From Bradyrhizobium sp. ORS 278 (GTDB lineage Bacteria > Pseudomonadota > Alphaproteobacteria > Rhizobiales > Xanthobacteraceae), in contig NC_009445.1 of NCBI RefSeq assembly GCF_000026145.1, forward strand, positions 3,100,001 to 3,164,000: a stretch of 64,000 nt of DNA, in the 5' to 3' direction. The position numbers and the translations under genes are program-made. A model generated the notes under the pieces. That model did not search any database. It worked only from the letters and a program-made list of their open reading frames with translations, and was not told the DNA's origin. Below are positions 27,460 to 35,091 of the stretch, piece by piece. The number at the start of each line of letters is the position of its first letter. Positions within the stretch are counted from its first letter, which is position 1.

Positions 27460-27484
27460 CTCGCGGGCGATTGCGAGCGATACG

Positions 27485-27512
27485 AGCGGCGGAGGCAACT
27501 CCGCCGCTTTTT
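27485..27512 (+). terminator. Rho-independent terminator
   Basis: Perfect 9-bp stem AGCGGCGGA / TCCGCCGCT with loop GGCAAC followed by TTTT, 26 bases after the stop of binding protein 1. The other two paralogues have no such terminator. Confidence 0.88.
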
Positions 27513-27525
27513 CATGCGGTGCACC

Positions 27526-27680
27526 GTAGGGTGGGCAAAGCGGCCGCCGCTAGGCGGCGGCGTGCCCACCGCCGGGCAGAACATTCAGTGATGAGATGCT
27601 GGCGGTGACGAGATGGTGGGCACGGCGCCTCTCCCGTTCTGCTCCTACAAATAGCACCGCCGCGCCTTTGCCCACCCTAC
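27526..27680. repeat. Family-B BIME, copy 3
   Basis: GTAGGGTGGGCAAAG and CTTTGCCCACCCTAC outer arms, inner CGTGCCCACC and GGTGGGCACG, two inverted hairpins. It follows the terminator of binding protein 1; with the promoter-like motif it fills most of the 430-bp gap 27460-27889. Confidence 0.9.
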
Positions 27681-27735
27681 GGGAGCGCGGCTGGTAATAG
27701 GATGCACGGCAGCGACGAACGGCGACAGCAAAGCC

Positions 27736-27766
27736 GATTGACGCGCGCGCCAACTGTTGCAAGTCT
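27736..27766 (+). promoter_or_regulatory. Promoter-like motif upstream of solute-binding protein 2
   Basis: GATTGAC, 15 bases, TGCAAGTCT, located 132 bp (TGC to ATG) upstream of the start, as in paralogues 1 (126) and 3 (117). Confidence 0.55.
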
Positions 27767-27889
27767 TTGGACTGCGGAATGAGCGCTGGGCCGACACCCT
27801 CAAGAGCGAAAGAGCGACGTCCAGCGGTCGCCCCGTGTCTCGGTCAGTCCCGAGGCCGTCGTTCACCCCGTCACGTCAAGAGAGATCGC

Positions 27890-29503
27890 ATGTCACCTCA
27901 ATTGCGCCGGGCTCGCTCCGCGCTCGCGTCATGGCTCGTTGCGTCCGCTGTCCTGTTGTCGCCAGGTCTCGCGCCAGACGTATTTGCTGCCGGCAAGAAG
28001 ACGATCACCGCAGTGATGCACTCCGACCTGCGTGTCATCGACCCCGGTTTCACCACCGCCTACATCACCCGTGATCACGGCTACATGGTTTATGACACGC
28101 TGGTCGCCACCGATTCGAGCTTCAAGGTCCAGCCGCAGATGGCGGACTGGAAGGTGTCGGACGACAAGCTGACCTACACGTTCACGCTGCGCGACGGCCT
28201 GAAGTGGCACGATGGCACGCCCGTCACCGCCGAGGATTGCGTTGCCTCGCTGAAGCGCTGGGGCCGGAACGACGGCATGGGCCAGAAGCTGATGGACTTC
28301 ACGGCGAGCCTGGAGTCGCCGGACGCCAAGACCATCGTGCTCAAGCTGAAGGAACCTTACGGCCTGGTTCTCGAGTCCATCGGCAAGCCGTCGTCCTACG
28401 TGCCGTTCATGATGCCGAAGCGCCTCGCCGAGACGCCGCAAGGCCAGCAGATTCCCGAGCAGATCGGCTCCGGCCCGTTCAAATTCGTCAAGGCGGAATT
28501 CCAGCCGGGCGTGAAAGCGGTCTACGAGAAGAACACCGACTACGTGCCGCGCAAGGAGCCGGCGAGCTGGACGGCGGGCGGCAAGGTGGTGAAGGTAGAT
28601 CGCGTCGAGTGGATCACGATGCCCGACGCGCAGACCGCGGTGAACGCGGTGCAGTCCGGCGACATCGACTTCATGGAGGCGCCGCCCTATGAGCTGCTGC
28701 CGGTCTTGGAGGCGAACTCCGAGCTCACGCTCGACGTGCTGAACAAGTTCGGCTTTCAGACGCTCGGCCGGATGAACTTCCTGAACCCGCCCTTCGACAA
28801 CGTGAAGGTTCGCCGCGCGGCGTTCCTGGCGCTGAACCAGAAGGACGTGCTCGACGCGCTGGTCGGCAATGCCAAGTATCAGAAGATCTGCGGCGCGGTG
28901 TTCGTGTGCGGCACGCCGCTGGAGACCGATGTCGGCGCCGAGACGCTGATCAAGGGCAACGGCATGGCGGAAGCCAAGAAGCTGCTCGCCGAGTCCGGCT
29001 ATGACGGCACGCCGATCGCAATCATGGCGCCCGGCGATGTGGTCACGCTCAAGGCGCAGCCGATCGTCGCGGCGCAGCTGCTGCGCGAGGCCGGCTTCAA
29101 GGTCGACCTGCAGGCGACGGACTGGCAGACCGTGGTGACACGGCGCGCCAGCCAGAAGCCCGTGAAGGAGGGCGGCTGGAACATGTTCTTCACCAACTGG
29201 GTCGGCGCCGACGTGGCCAATCCCGTGGCGAACGTGTCGGTCGGCGGCCGCGGCACCAAGGGCGGCTGGTTCGGCTGGGCCGAGGATGCCGACATCGAGA
29301 AGCTGCGCGACGCCTTTGCGCGCGCCTCATCGCCCGAGGAGCAGAAAAAGATCGCGACCGAGATCCAGAAGCTGAACTACGAGCGGGTGATCTACATTCC
29401 GCTCGGTCAGTATCTGGGGCCGAGCGTGTGGCGCAAGTCGCTGAGCGGCGTCCTCGACGGCCCGGCCACGCCGGTGTTCTGGAACATCGAGAAGAAGGAC
29501 TAA
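27890..29503 (+). CDS. Peptide-type solute-binding protein 2
   Basis: SBP_bac_5 binding protein of 537 residues, closest to paralogue 1 (about 92% identical by eye in the mature part). Signal peptide runs from MSPQLRRARSALASW to a cleavage near DVFA-AGK. The start at 27890 has CAAGAGAGATCGC before it, the same leader as paralogue 3. Differences from paralogue 1 cluster around FMEAPPYELLPVLEANSEL (paralogue 1 FMENLPYDMLPVLEASPDL), which may line the ligand cleft. No permease genes are adjacent on this strand. Confidence 0.9.
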   Translation: MSPQLRRARSALASWLVASAVLLSPGLAPDVFAAGKKTITAVMHSDLRVIDPGFTTAYITRDHGYMVYDTLVATDSSFKVQPQMADWKVSDDKLTYTFTLRDGLKWHDGTPVTAEDCVASLKRWGRNDGMGQKLMDFTASLESPDAKTIVLKLKEPYGLVLESIGKPSSYVPFMMPKRLAETPQGQQIPEQIGSGPFKFVKAEFQPGVKAVYEKNTDYVPRKEPASWTAGGKVVKVDRVEWITMPDAQTAVNAVQSGDIDFMEAPPYELLPVLEANSELTLDVLNKFGFQTLGRMNFLNPPFDNVKVRRAAFLALNQKDVLDALVGNAKYQKICGAVFVCGTPLETDVGAETLIKGNGMAEAKKLLAESGYDGTPIAIMAPGDVVTLKAQPIVAAQLLREAGFKVDLQATDWQTVVTRRASQKPVKEGGWNMFFTNWVGADVANPVANVSVGGRGTKGGWFGWAEDADIEKLRDAFARASSPEEQKKIATEIQKLNYERVIYIPLGQYLGPSVWRKSLSGVLDGPATPVFWNIEKKD

Positions 29504-29515
29504 TCATCGCTGCCG

Positions 29516-29646
29516 CAGGGTGGGCAAAGCGGTCGCGACGCGGCGGCGTGCCCATCGTCAGGCAGCGTGCTCCTCGGTACGGTTGGCACGGCGCCATCTC
29601 CGCATCGTATGAGGAGAGAGTGGTGCCGCGCCTTTGCCGACCCTAC
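29516..29646. repeat. Family-B BIME, copy 4 (degenerate)
   Basis: Left arm GCAGGGTGGGCAAAG lacks the perfect GTAG foot, right arm CCTTTGCCGACCCTAC; inner CGTGCCCATC / GGTTGGCACG. It ends nine bases from the stop of the small minus-strand gene. Confidence 0.85.
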
Positions 29647-29654
29647 GATATCAT

Positions 29655-29795
29655 TCAGCAATAGGGATCGCGGACGGCTTCCGGGCCGTCGACGATCAGG
29701 GGCGGAATGAGCTGATCCGGTGGCGGCGTCTTGCCGCCGCGGATCGGGGCAGGCGGGCGTCGGTCGTCATGGGGCTTCCCGGCGTCGCGCGTCAT
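29655..29795 (-). CDS. Small proline-rich protein, 46 aa
   Basis: Short frame, MTRDAGKPHDDRRPPAPIRG at the start and VRDPYC at the end, with nine prolines in the middle. The ATG at 29795 has GAGGAG seven bases upstream, an ideal ribosome binding site; a second ATG lies two codons before. It sits on the opposite strand between binding proteins 2 and 3. I do not recognise a family. Support is the ribosome binding site, the non-random composition and lack of any competing gene; function unknown. Confidence 0.5.
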   Translation of the reverse strand: MTRDAGKPHDDRRPPAPIRGGKTPPPDQLIPPLIVDGPEAVRDPYC

Positions 29796-29909
29796 GATCA
29801 TGCTCCTCATTTGCCGTTGAGAACGGCCGAGCTCATACGGAGTTCCAGATCGCGAGACGGGACTGCCTGAGGCCGTGCGGCCCGGCGCGCCAACCTATGC
29901 AGCCGCGGC

Positions 29910-29940
29910 GATTGACCTTGGCGGGAACTGCTGCAAGTCT
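29910..29940 (+). promoter_or_regulatory. Promoter-like motif upstream of solute-binding protein 3
   Basis: GATTGAC, 15 bases, TGCAAGTCT, the third copy of the arrangement seen at 25704 and 27736. The nearby AACTG(C/T)TGCAAGTCTT is shared with copy 2. Confidence 0.55.
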
Positions 29941-30048
29941 TCCGCGCGCGATCCTGTTTGCTCGGCGTCTGTCCAACGCCTCGCGACGGATCGTGAGGTT
30001 TTGATCTGGTCAGGCCGTCGAATGGACGCTCACGTCAAGAGAGATCGC

Positions 30049-31659
30049 ATGTCATATCCTTCGCGCCGGGCCTCCTCTGCGCTGACTTCAATTCTGGTTG
30101 CCGCAGTCATGGCTGTCGCCGCGGGCACGATGTCCGGCGCGTTCGCGGCCGGCAAGAAGACCGTCACGGCGGTGATGCATTCCGATCTGCGTGTGATCGA
30201 TCCCGTGTTCACGCCCGCCTACATCACCCGGGACCACGGCTACATGGTCTATGACACCTTGCTCGGCACCGACGCCAAGTTCCAAGTGCAGCCGCAGATG
30301 GCCGAGTGGAAGGTCTCCGACGACAAGCTGACCTACACCTTCACTCTGCGCGACGGCTTGGAATGGCATGACGGCACACCGGTGACGGCAGAGGACTGCG
30401 TCGCCTCGCTGAAGCGCTGGAGCCGCAACGACAGCATGGGCCAGAAGCTGATGGACGCCACGGCCTCGCTCGAGGCCGCCGATGCCAAGACCATCACGCT
30501 CAAGCTCAAGGAGCCCTATGGTCTCGTGCTCGAATCGATCGGCAAGCCGTCGTCCTACGTGCCGTTCATGATGCCCAAGCGGCTCGCCGAGACGCCCGCC
30601 AACCAGCAGATCTCCGAGCAGATCGGGTCGGGTCCGTTCAAGTTCGTGAAGAGCGAATTTCAGCCCGGCGTGAAGGCGGTCTATGAAAAGAACACCGATT
30701 ACGTGCCGCGCAAGGAGCCGCCGAGCTGGACCGCCGGCGGCAAGGTCGTGAAGGTCGATCGCGTCGAGTGGATCGCGATGCCCGACGCACAGACCGCGGT
30801 CAACGCGCTGCAATCCGGCGACATCGACTTCATGGAATTTCCGCCGCTCGATCTCGAGCCGGTGCTGTCAGCCAATCCCGATCTCACCATGAATGTGCTG
30901 AACAAGTTCGGCTACCAGACGCTGGGCCGGATGAACTTCCTGTTTCCGCCGTTCGACAATGTTAAGGTCCGCCGCGCGGCGTTCCTGGCGCTGAACCAGA
31001 AGGACGTGCTCGACGCGCTGGTCGGCAACTCCAAATACTACACGATCTGCGGCGCCGTGTTCGGCTGCGGCACGCCGCTCGAGACCGATATCGGCTCGGA
31101 AACACTGGTCAAGGGCAACGGCATGGAGCAGGCCAGGAAGCTGCTCACCGAGGCTGGCTATGACGGCACGCCGGTGGTGATCCTGGCGCCGGGCGACGCG
31201 ATCACGCTGAAGGCGCAGCCGGTCATCGCGGCGCAGCTCTTGCGCGCGGCCGGCTTCAAGGTCGATCTGCAGACCACCGACTGGCAGACCGTGGTGACGC
31301 GCCGCGCCAGCCAGAAGCCGCCGAAGGAAGGCGGCTGGAACATGTTCTTCACCAATTCGGTGATCGCCGACTCCGGCAATCCGATCGGCAGCACCTTCGT
31401 CAGCGCGCGCGGCCAGAAGAGCCCGTTCGGCTGGCCCGACGACCCGAAGATGGAGGAGTTGCGCGACGCCTTCGCCAAGGCCGGCACCCCTGCGGATCAA
31501 AAGCGCATCGCCGCCGACATCCAGAAGGAGGTCTACGAGCAGGTGATCTACGTGCCGCTCGGGCAATGGTTCATGCCGAGCGCCTGGCGCAAATCGATCA
31601 GCGGCGTGCTGGAGGGGCAGGCCGTGCCGGTGTTCTGGAACGTCGACAAGAGCGAGTAG
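30049..31659 (+). CDS. Peptide-type solute-binding protein 3
   Basis: SBP_bac_5 binding protein of 536 residues, the most diverged of the three paralogues. Signal peptide MSYPSRRASSALTSILVAAV with cleavage near GAFA-AGK. Substitutions relative to copies 1 and 2 include VFTPAYITRD for GFTTAYITRD, FMEFPPLDLEPVLSANPDL, and NSVIADSGNPIGSTFVSARG in place of NWVGADVANPVANVSVGGRG, so its ligand preference may differ. The ATG at 30049 shares the leader CGTCAAGAGAGATCGC with copy 2. Confidence 0.9.
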   Translation: MSYPSRRASSALTSILVAAVMAVAAGTMSGAFAAGKKTVTAVMHSDLRVIDPVFTPAYITRDHGYMVYDTLLGTDAKFQVQPQMAEWKVSDDKLTYTFTLRDGLEWHDGTPVTAEDCVASLKRWSRNDSMGQKLMDATASLEAADAKTITLKLKEPYGLVLESIGKPSSYVPFMMPKRLAETPANQQISEQIGSGPFKFVKSEFQPGVKAVYEKNTDYVPRKEPPSWTAGGKVVKVDRVEWIAMPDAQTAVNALQSGDIDFMEFPPLDLEPVLSANPDLTMNVLNKFGYQTLGRMNFLFPPFDNVKVRRAAFLALNQKDVLDALVGNSKYYTICGAVFGCGTPLETDIGSETLVKGNGMEQARKLLTEAGYDGTPVVILAPGDAITLKAQPVIAAQLLRAAGFKVDLQTTDWQTVVTRRASQKPPKEGGWNMFFTNSVIADSGNPIGSTFVSARGQKSPFGWPDDPKMEELRDAFAKAGTPADQKRIAADIQKEVYEQVIYVPLGQWFMPSAWRKSISGVLEGQAVPVFWNVDKSE

Positions 31660-31729
31660 GGGCGCCTACGCGCCACGCCGGAATGACGCGGGGATAGAGG
31701 ATCGCCTTGTGTCTTGCTGATGAGCGAGC

Positions 31730-31811
31730 GTAGCCCGCATGAGCGCAGCGAGATGCGGGTTCCCACGCGCGGTCATGAGAACCCGGATGTCGCTGCGCTC
31801 ATCCGGGCTAC
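31730..31811. repeat. Family-A BIME, copy 9 (GCAT/GGAT)
   Basis: GTAG foot, left hairpin CCCGCATG/GATGCGGG, right hairpin CCCGGATG/CATCCGGG, CTAC foot. Located between convergent binding protein 3 and chemoreceptor genes. Confidence 0.9.
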
Positions 31812-31823
31812 GCAATCGCGGGC

Positions 31824-33227
31824 CTATGTCTTGATGTCGTCGAGCGCCGCCAGCACCTCGCTGGAGGCGATCTCGACCTTGCCGATCTCGTTGAGCGCCT
31901 CGTCGATGCGGCCGGAGCTGAACAGGCGGGCGGCCTCCTTACCGTGGCGGTGCACGGCTTCGTGGGGCCGTTCGAGCCGGCGGAACGCGGCGTCGCCGGC
32001 AAATCGCCGGCCATCTTCGCCGTAGTACCATTTGCCGAGCCGGCAGTTGTGATGGTCTGACAGTTCGTCGGCGCGCAACTGCAGCCGTCCCACGGACATG
32101 TCGATCAAGCGCTTCTTCCAGATCACGTGGTCGGCCTTGGCAAGCCGCACCACCTGATTGTCCAGCGCGAGCTTGGAGATGTCGCCGAGCATCTTGCCGA
32201 CCTTGCTGTCCGTCCGGCCCATCGTGTCGGCGAGCGACATCACCTCATTGGCATTGGCGGTCGCAAGGTCCGCAATCAGGGTGATGCCCTGCGCCACCTC
32301 GTCGGTCGCGGCTGTCTGCTCGGCAAGGATGCCTGAGATCTCATCCATCTTGGCGCTCACGGTGGCGGTGCGCGCGCCGGCCTGATCGATGGTCTGCGCC
32401 AGATTGGTCATTTCGGTCATGCCGACCTCGACGGCTTTGGCGCCGCCGGCCATGGCCTCGACGATGCCGCTCATCTCGGCCTGGAGCCGCTCGATCCGGC
32501 CCTTGATGTCCTCGGTCGCCTTGGTCGTCTGCTGCGACAGATTCTTCACTTCCGCGGCGACGACGGCGAAGCCCTTGCCGAATTCGCCGGCGCGCGCGGC
32601 CTCGATGGTTGCGTTCAGCGCCAGCAGATTGGTCTGGTTTGCGATCGCGTCGATGGTGCCGACGATCGAGCCGATCTCCGCCGAAGCTGCGCTGAGATCA
32701 GCGATCTTGGATGAGGTATCGCGCACCGAACTCGCGATGCCGTTCATGGTCTGCAGCGTGCCGCGGACGGCGGTCACGCTCTCCTCGACGGCCCTGCGCG
32801 TGGCGGCCGCCTCGTCGGCCGCCGCGGTCGATGTCGCGCTGATGGTCTGGACCGACGCCTGCATCTGCACCGACGCCGAGGCCAGGCTCTGGCAGCGCTC
32901 CGACTGGTTGTTCGAGGCCCCGATCAGGCGCGCCGCGCTGATCGAGGCTTCGTTGCTGTTGATGCAGAGATCGACAATGGAGTCGAGGTCCTGCGAGGCG
33001 CGCGAGGCCAGCGCGTTGCTCAGGCGGTGCATGGCCTCGACCAGCTGCGGCTTCAGCTTCGCGCGCAACGCGGCCGCGTCGATATCGGCCAGGTCGCGGT
33101 TGAGCCTGCCTTCCGCCCAGTCGTCGAGACATTGCGCGAGGGCGTCCTGGAATGCCTCCAGGGCCGCGTTGTCGAACGTGGGCGAGACCTCCTGATGATC
33201 GGTCTTGCGGCTGCGGAATCCCAGCAT
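31824..33227 (-). CDS. Soluble methyl-accepting chemotaxis protein with CZB domain
   Basis: Chemoreceptor of 467 residues without a membrane segment, so cytoplasmic. The MCP signalling hairpin tip is around [21 protein letters not shown] followed by [15 protein letters not shown]. The C-terminal CZB zinc-binding domain shows [12 protein letters not shown] and [13 protein letters not shown] and a late HEAVHRHG, which supply the His/Cys metal ligands. CZB receptors sense zinc or, through it, oxidants. The ATG at 33227 ([10 protein letters not shown]) is preferred over the longer frame to 33293. No che genes are adjacent. Confidence 0.88.
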   Translation of the reverse strand: MLGFRSRKTDHQEVSPTFDNAALEAFQDALAQCLDDWAEGRLNRDLADIDAAALRAKLKPQLVEAMHRLSNALASRASQDLDSIVDLCINSNEASISAARLIGASNNQSERCQSLASASVQMQASVQTISATSTAAADEAAATRRAVEESVTAVRGTLQTMNGIASSVRDTSSKIADLSAASAEIGSIVGTIDAIANQTNLLALNATIEAARAGEFGKGFAVVAAEVKNLSQQTTKATEDIKGRIERLQAEMSGIVEAMAGGAKAVEVGMTEMTNLAQTIDQAGARTATVSAKMDEISGILAEQTAATDEVAQGITLIADLATANANEVMSLADTMGRTDSKVGKMLGDISKLALDNQVVRLAKADHVIWKKRLIDMSVGRLQLRADELSDHHNCRLGKWYYGEDGRRFAGDAAFRRLERPHEAVHRHGKEAARLFSSGRIDEALNEIGKVEIASSEVLAALDDIKT

Positions 33228-33396
33228 CGTGTCTCTCAATCCCGGCAAATGCGCATGCGTGGCGCGCGCGGGCGGCCTCGCGCCCGGTGTCACCGCTGTT
33301 CATGACGGCGGTTGCGGACCAACTTGCTCGGGGTTTGGTTAACGGCTGGTTTCCGGGGTGCAACCGGCGGTGGCGCGAATCCTCCCTGACGGTCAC

Positions 33397-33439
33397 TTGA
33401 CCATACGTAAGTAACGACTTACGGTAAGTTATGGCTTAC
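33397..33439 (+). promoter_or_regulatory. ArsR operator with overlapping promoter
   Basis: Perfect inverted repeat CGTAAGT-AACG-ACTTACG at 33406-33423, followed by a second one, GTAAG-TTATGG-CTTAC at 33424-33439, overlapping the ATG. TTGACC (33397-33402) and TACGGT (33420-33425), 17 bases apart, make a promoter whose start would fall at or next to the ATG at 33431. Confidence 0.6.
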
Positions 33440-33766
33440 GAAACCGCGTTGACGGTGTTGGCGGACCAGACCAGGCGGCAGGTGTTCGAGCGCTTGCGCA
33501 GCGGGCCGGCTGCGGTCAACGCCATTGCCGCCGGGCTGCCGGTGTCGCGGCCCGCGGTGTCGCAGCATCTCAAGGTGCTGAAGGACGCCGGCCTGGTCGA
33601 GGAGCGCAGCGAGGGCGTCCGGCGCATCTATTCGCTGCGGCGAGAAGGACTGGCCGAACTGCGCGACTGGCTCGACAGCTTCTGGGACGATGCGCTGCTG
33701 GCGTTCAAGATCGAGGCCGAGCGATCGCATCGGCACAGGAATCGGACAAGGGACGGGCATGAGTGA
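33431..33766 (+). CDS. ArsR-family transcriptional regulator
   Basis: Winged-helix repressor of 111 residues. The recognition helix region is SRPAVSQHLKVLKDAGLVEERSEG and the wing GVRRIYSLR. No CxC-type metal site is visible, so it belongs to the ArsR group commonly paired with SRPBCC (AHSA1) proteins rather than metal sensors. Two palindromes overlap its promoter and start codon, suggesting autoregulation, and the absence of a ribosome binding site with a promoter this close suggests a leaderless mRNA. It overlaps the next gene by eight bases. Confidence 0.85.
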   Translation: MAYETALTVLADQTRRQVFERLRSGPAAVNAIAAGLPVSRPAVSQHLKVLKDAGLVEERSEGVRRIYSLRREGLAELRDWLDSFWDDALLAFKIEAERSHRHRNRTRDGHE

Positions 33767-34244
33767 GGGTGTCGTGATTGCGGCGGTGCGGAAACAGGTC
33801 CGCGTGCGAGCGCCGATCGATCATGCCTTTGCCGTGTTCACCAGCGGTTTGACCCGCTGGTGGCCGCACACGCACGGCGTCGGCGGCAAGCCGATCGACA
33901 AGGTGCTGATCGAGCCGAAGCTCGGCGGGCGCTGGGTGGAAATATCCGACGACGGGACTGAGACGGTGGTCGCGACCATCACGCTATGGGAGCCGCCGCA
34001 GCGTTTCGTGATGCTCTGGCAGATCAACGCGCAATGGAAGCCGGATGCAGCGATGCGCTCGGAGGTCGATGTCCGCTTCTTCGCGGAAGAGGCCGAGACG
34101 ACCCGCATCGAGCTCGTGCACCACAAGTTCGAGACCATGGGCGAGGCGGCCGGCGCGTCGATGCGCCGGGATGTCGATGGCGGCTGGCCCGGTCTGCTGC
34201 AGCGCTTTGCCGCCGAGGCCGAGCGTCCGTCATCGTCGTCCTAA
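33759..34244 (+). CDS. SRPBCC (AHSA1-type) domain protein
   Basis: START-like/AHSA1 protein of 161 residues. Typical motifs are VRVRAPIDHAFAVFTSGLTRWWP, GGRWVEISDDG and the final DVDGGWPGLLQRF. These proteins bind small hydrophobic ligands; the bacterial ones fused or coupled to ArsR regulators have no established reaction. The ATG at 33759 follows GGACGGG and overlaps the ArsR gene, so translation is coupled and the ArsR protein likely controls it. Confidence 0.87.
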   Translation: MSEGVVIAAVRKQVRVRAPIDHAFAVFTSGLTRWWPHTHGVGGKPIDKVLIEPKLGGRWVEISDDGTETVVATITLWEPPQRFVMLWQINAQWKPDAAMRSEVDVRFFAEEAETTRIELVHHKFETMGEAAGASMRRDVDGGWPGLLQRFAAEAERPSSSS

Positions 34245-34271
34245 CGGTTCATCGTGAGCGGGAGAAACGTG

Positions 34272-34931
34272 ATGTCCGAGTTCGTCGTCCATTCCGTGCC
34301 GGGGAGCCCGTTCGGGCGCAGCGTCCTGGCGACCCTGGAAGAGAAGGGGGCGCCCTATCGCCTGGCGGCCATGGCTCCCGGGGAGTCGAAATCCGCCGCC
34401 CATTTTCAGCGGCATCCATTCGGCCGCGTGCCGGCGCTCGCGCATGACGGCTTCATGCTGTACGAGACCCAGGCGATCCTGCGTTATCTCGACCGCGTGC
34501 GGCCCGAGCCGGCCCTGACGCCCAACGACGCGAGACAGGCCGCGCGCATGGATCAGGTGATGAACATCAGCGACTGGTACCTGTTCCAGGGTGTCTGCAA
34601 CGTCATCATCTTCCAGCGCATCATCGGCCCACAATTCTTCGGCACCGCCTGCGACGAAGCCGCCATCGCGCGCGCGATGCCGCAGGCGAGGGCGGTCACC
34701 GCCGAGCTGTCGCGCCTGCTCGGCGATCAGCCCTTCATGGTCGGCGACCGGCTCTCACTCGCCGACCTGCAGGCCGGCCCGCAAGCGAGCTTCCTGTCGC
34801 TGACGCCGGAATGGACCGAGCTGACGGCGGCGCATCCCAATCTCGTCGCGTGGGTCGAGCGGCTGGAAGCGCAGCCGAGCTTCCAGGCGACGACGATGGC
34901 GCAGCTGATGGCGCGCGCGCAGGCGGCGTAG
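34272..34931 (+). CDS. Glutathione S-transferase
   Basis: GST of 219 residues: thioredoxin-like N-terminus (SVPGSPFGRSVLATLEEKGAPY, FGRVPAL, LYETQAILRYLDRV) and a helical C-terminal domain with the FMVGDRLSLADLQ capping motif. The start at 34272 has GGGAGAAACG before it; an in-frame GTG at 34254 would include that site. It follows the SRPBCC gene by 27 bp and likely belongs to the same ArsR-controlled operon. Confidence 0.85.
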   Translation: MSEFVVHSVPGSPFGRSVLATLEEKGAPYRLAAMAPGESKSAAHFQRHPFGRVPALAHDGFMLYETQAILRYLDRVRPEPALTPNDARQAARMDQVMNISDWYLFQGVCNVIIFQRIIGPQFFGTACDEAAIARAMPQARAVTAELSRLLGDQPFMVGDRLSLADLQAGPQASFLSLTPEWTELTAAHPNLVAWVERLEAQPSFQATTMAQLMARAQAA

Positions 34932-35015
34932 CTTGTTCAGTAGCTTGTTCAGATGGGTGGCAGGTGGGCCGCGTCACGACGCGGCCGCCAGGGCACCGTG
35001 AGTAACGTATTTCAC

Positions 35016-35027
35016 GTTATATATAAC
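35016..35027. promoter_or_regulatory. AT-rich perfect palindrome upstream of PstS-like gene
   Basis: GTTATATATAAC is a perfect 12-bp palindrome in an otherwise GC-rich region, 65 bp before the start at 35092. It could be a regulator site or part of the promoter; no known consensus is matched with confidence. Confidence 0.4.
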
Positions 35028-35091
35028 ACAATGTCGCATGACCTCTTTAGGTTGATCGTCGGAACATTTCCGCTTTCGACGGGAGGGTACG

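Noticed and set aside
35016..35027. GTTATATATAAC as replication origin or att site
   Set aside because: Single short palindrome, no DnaA boxes or integrase; more likely promoter or operator.
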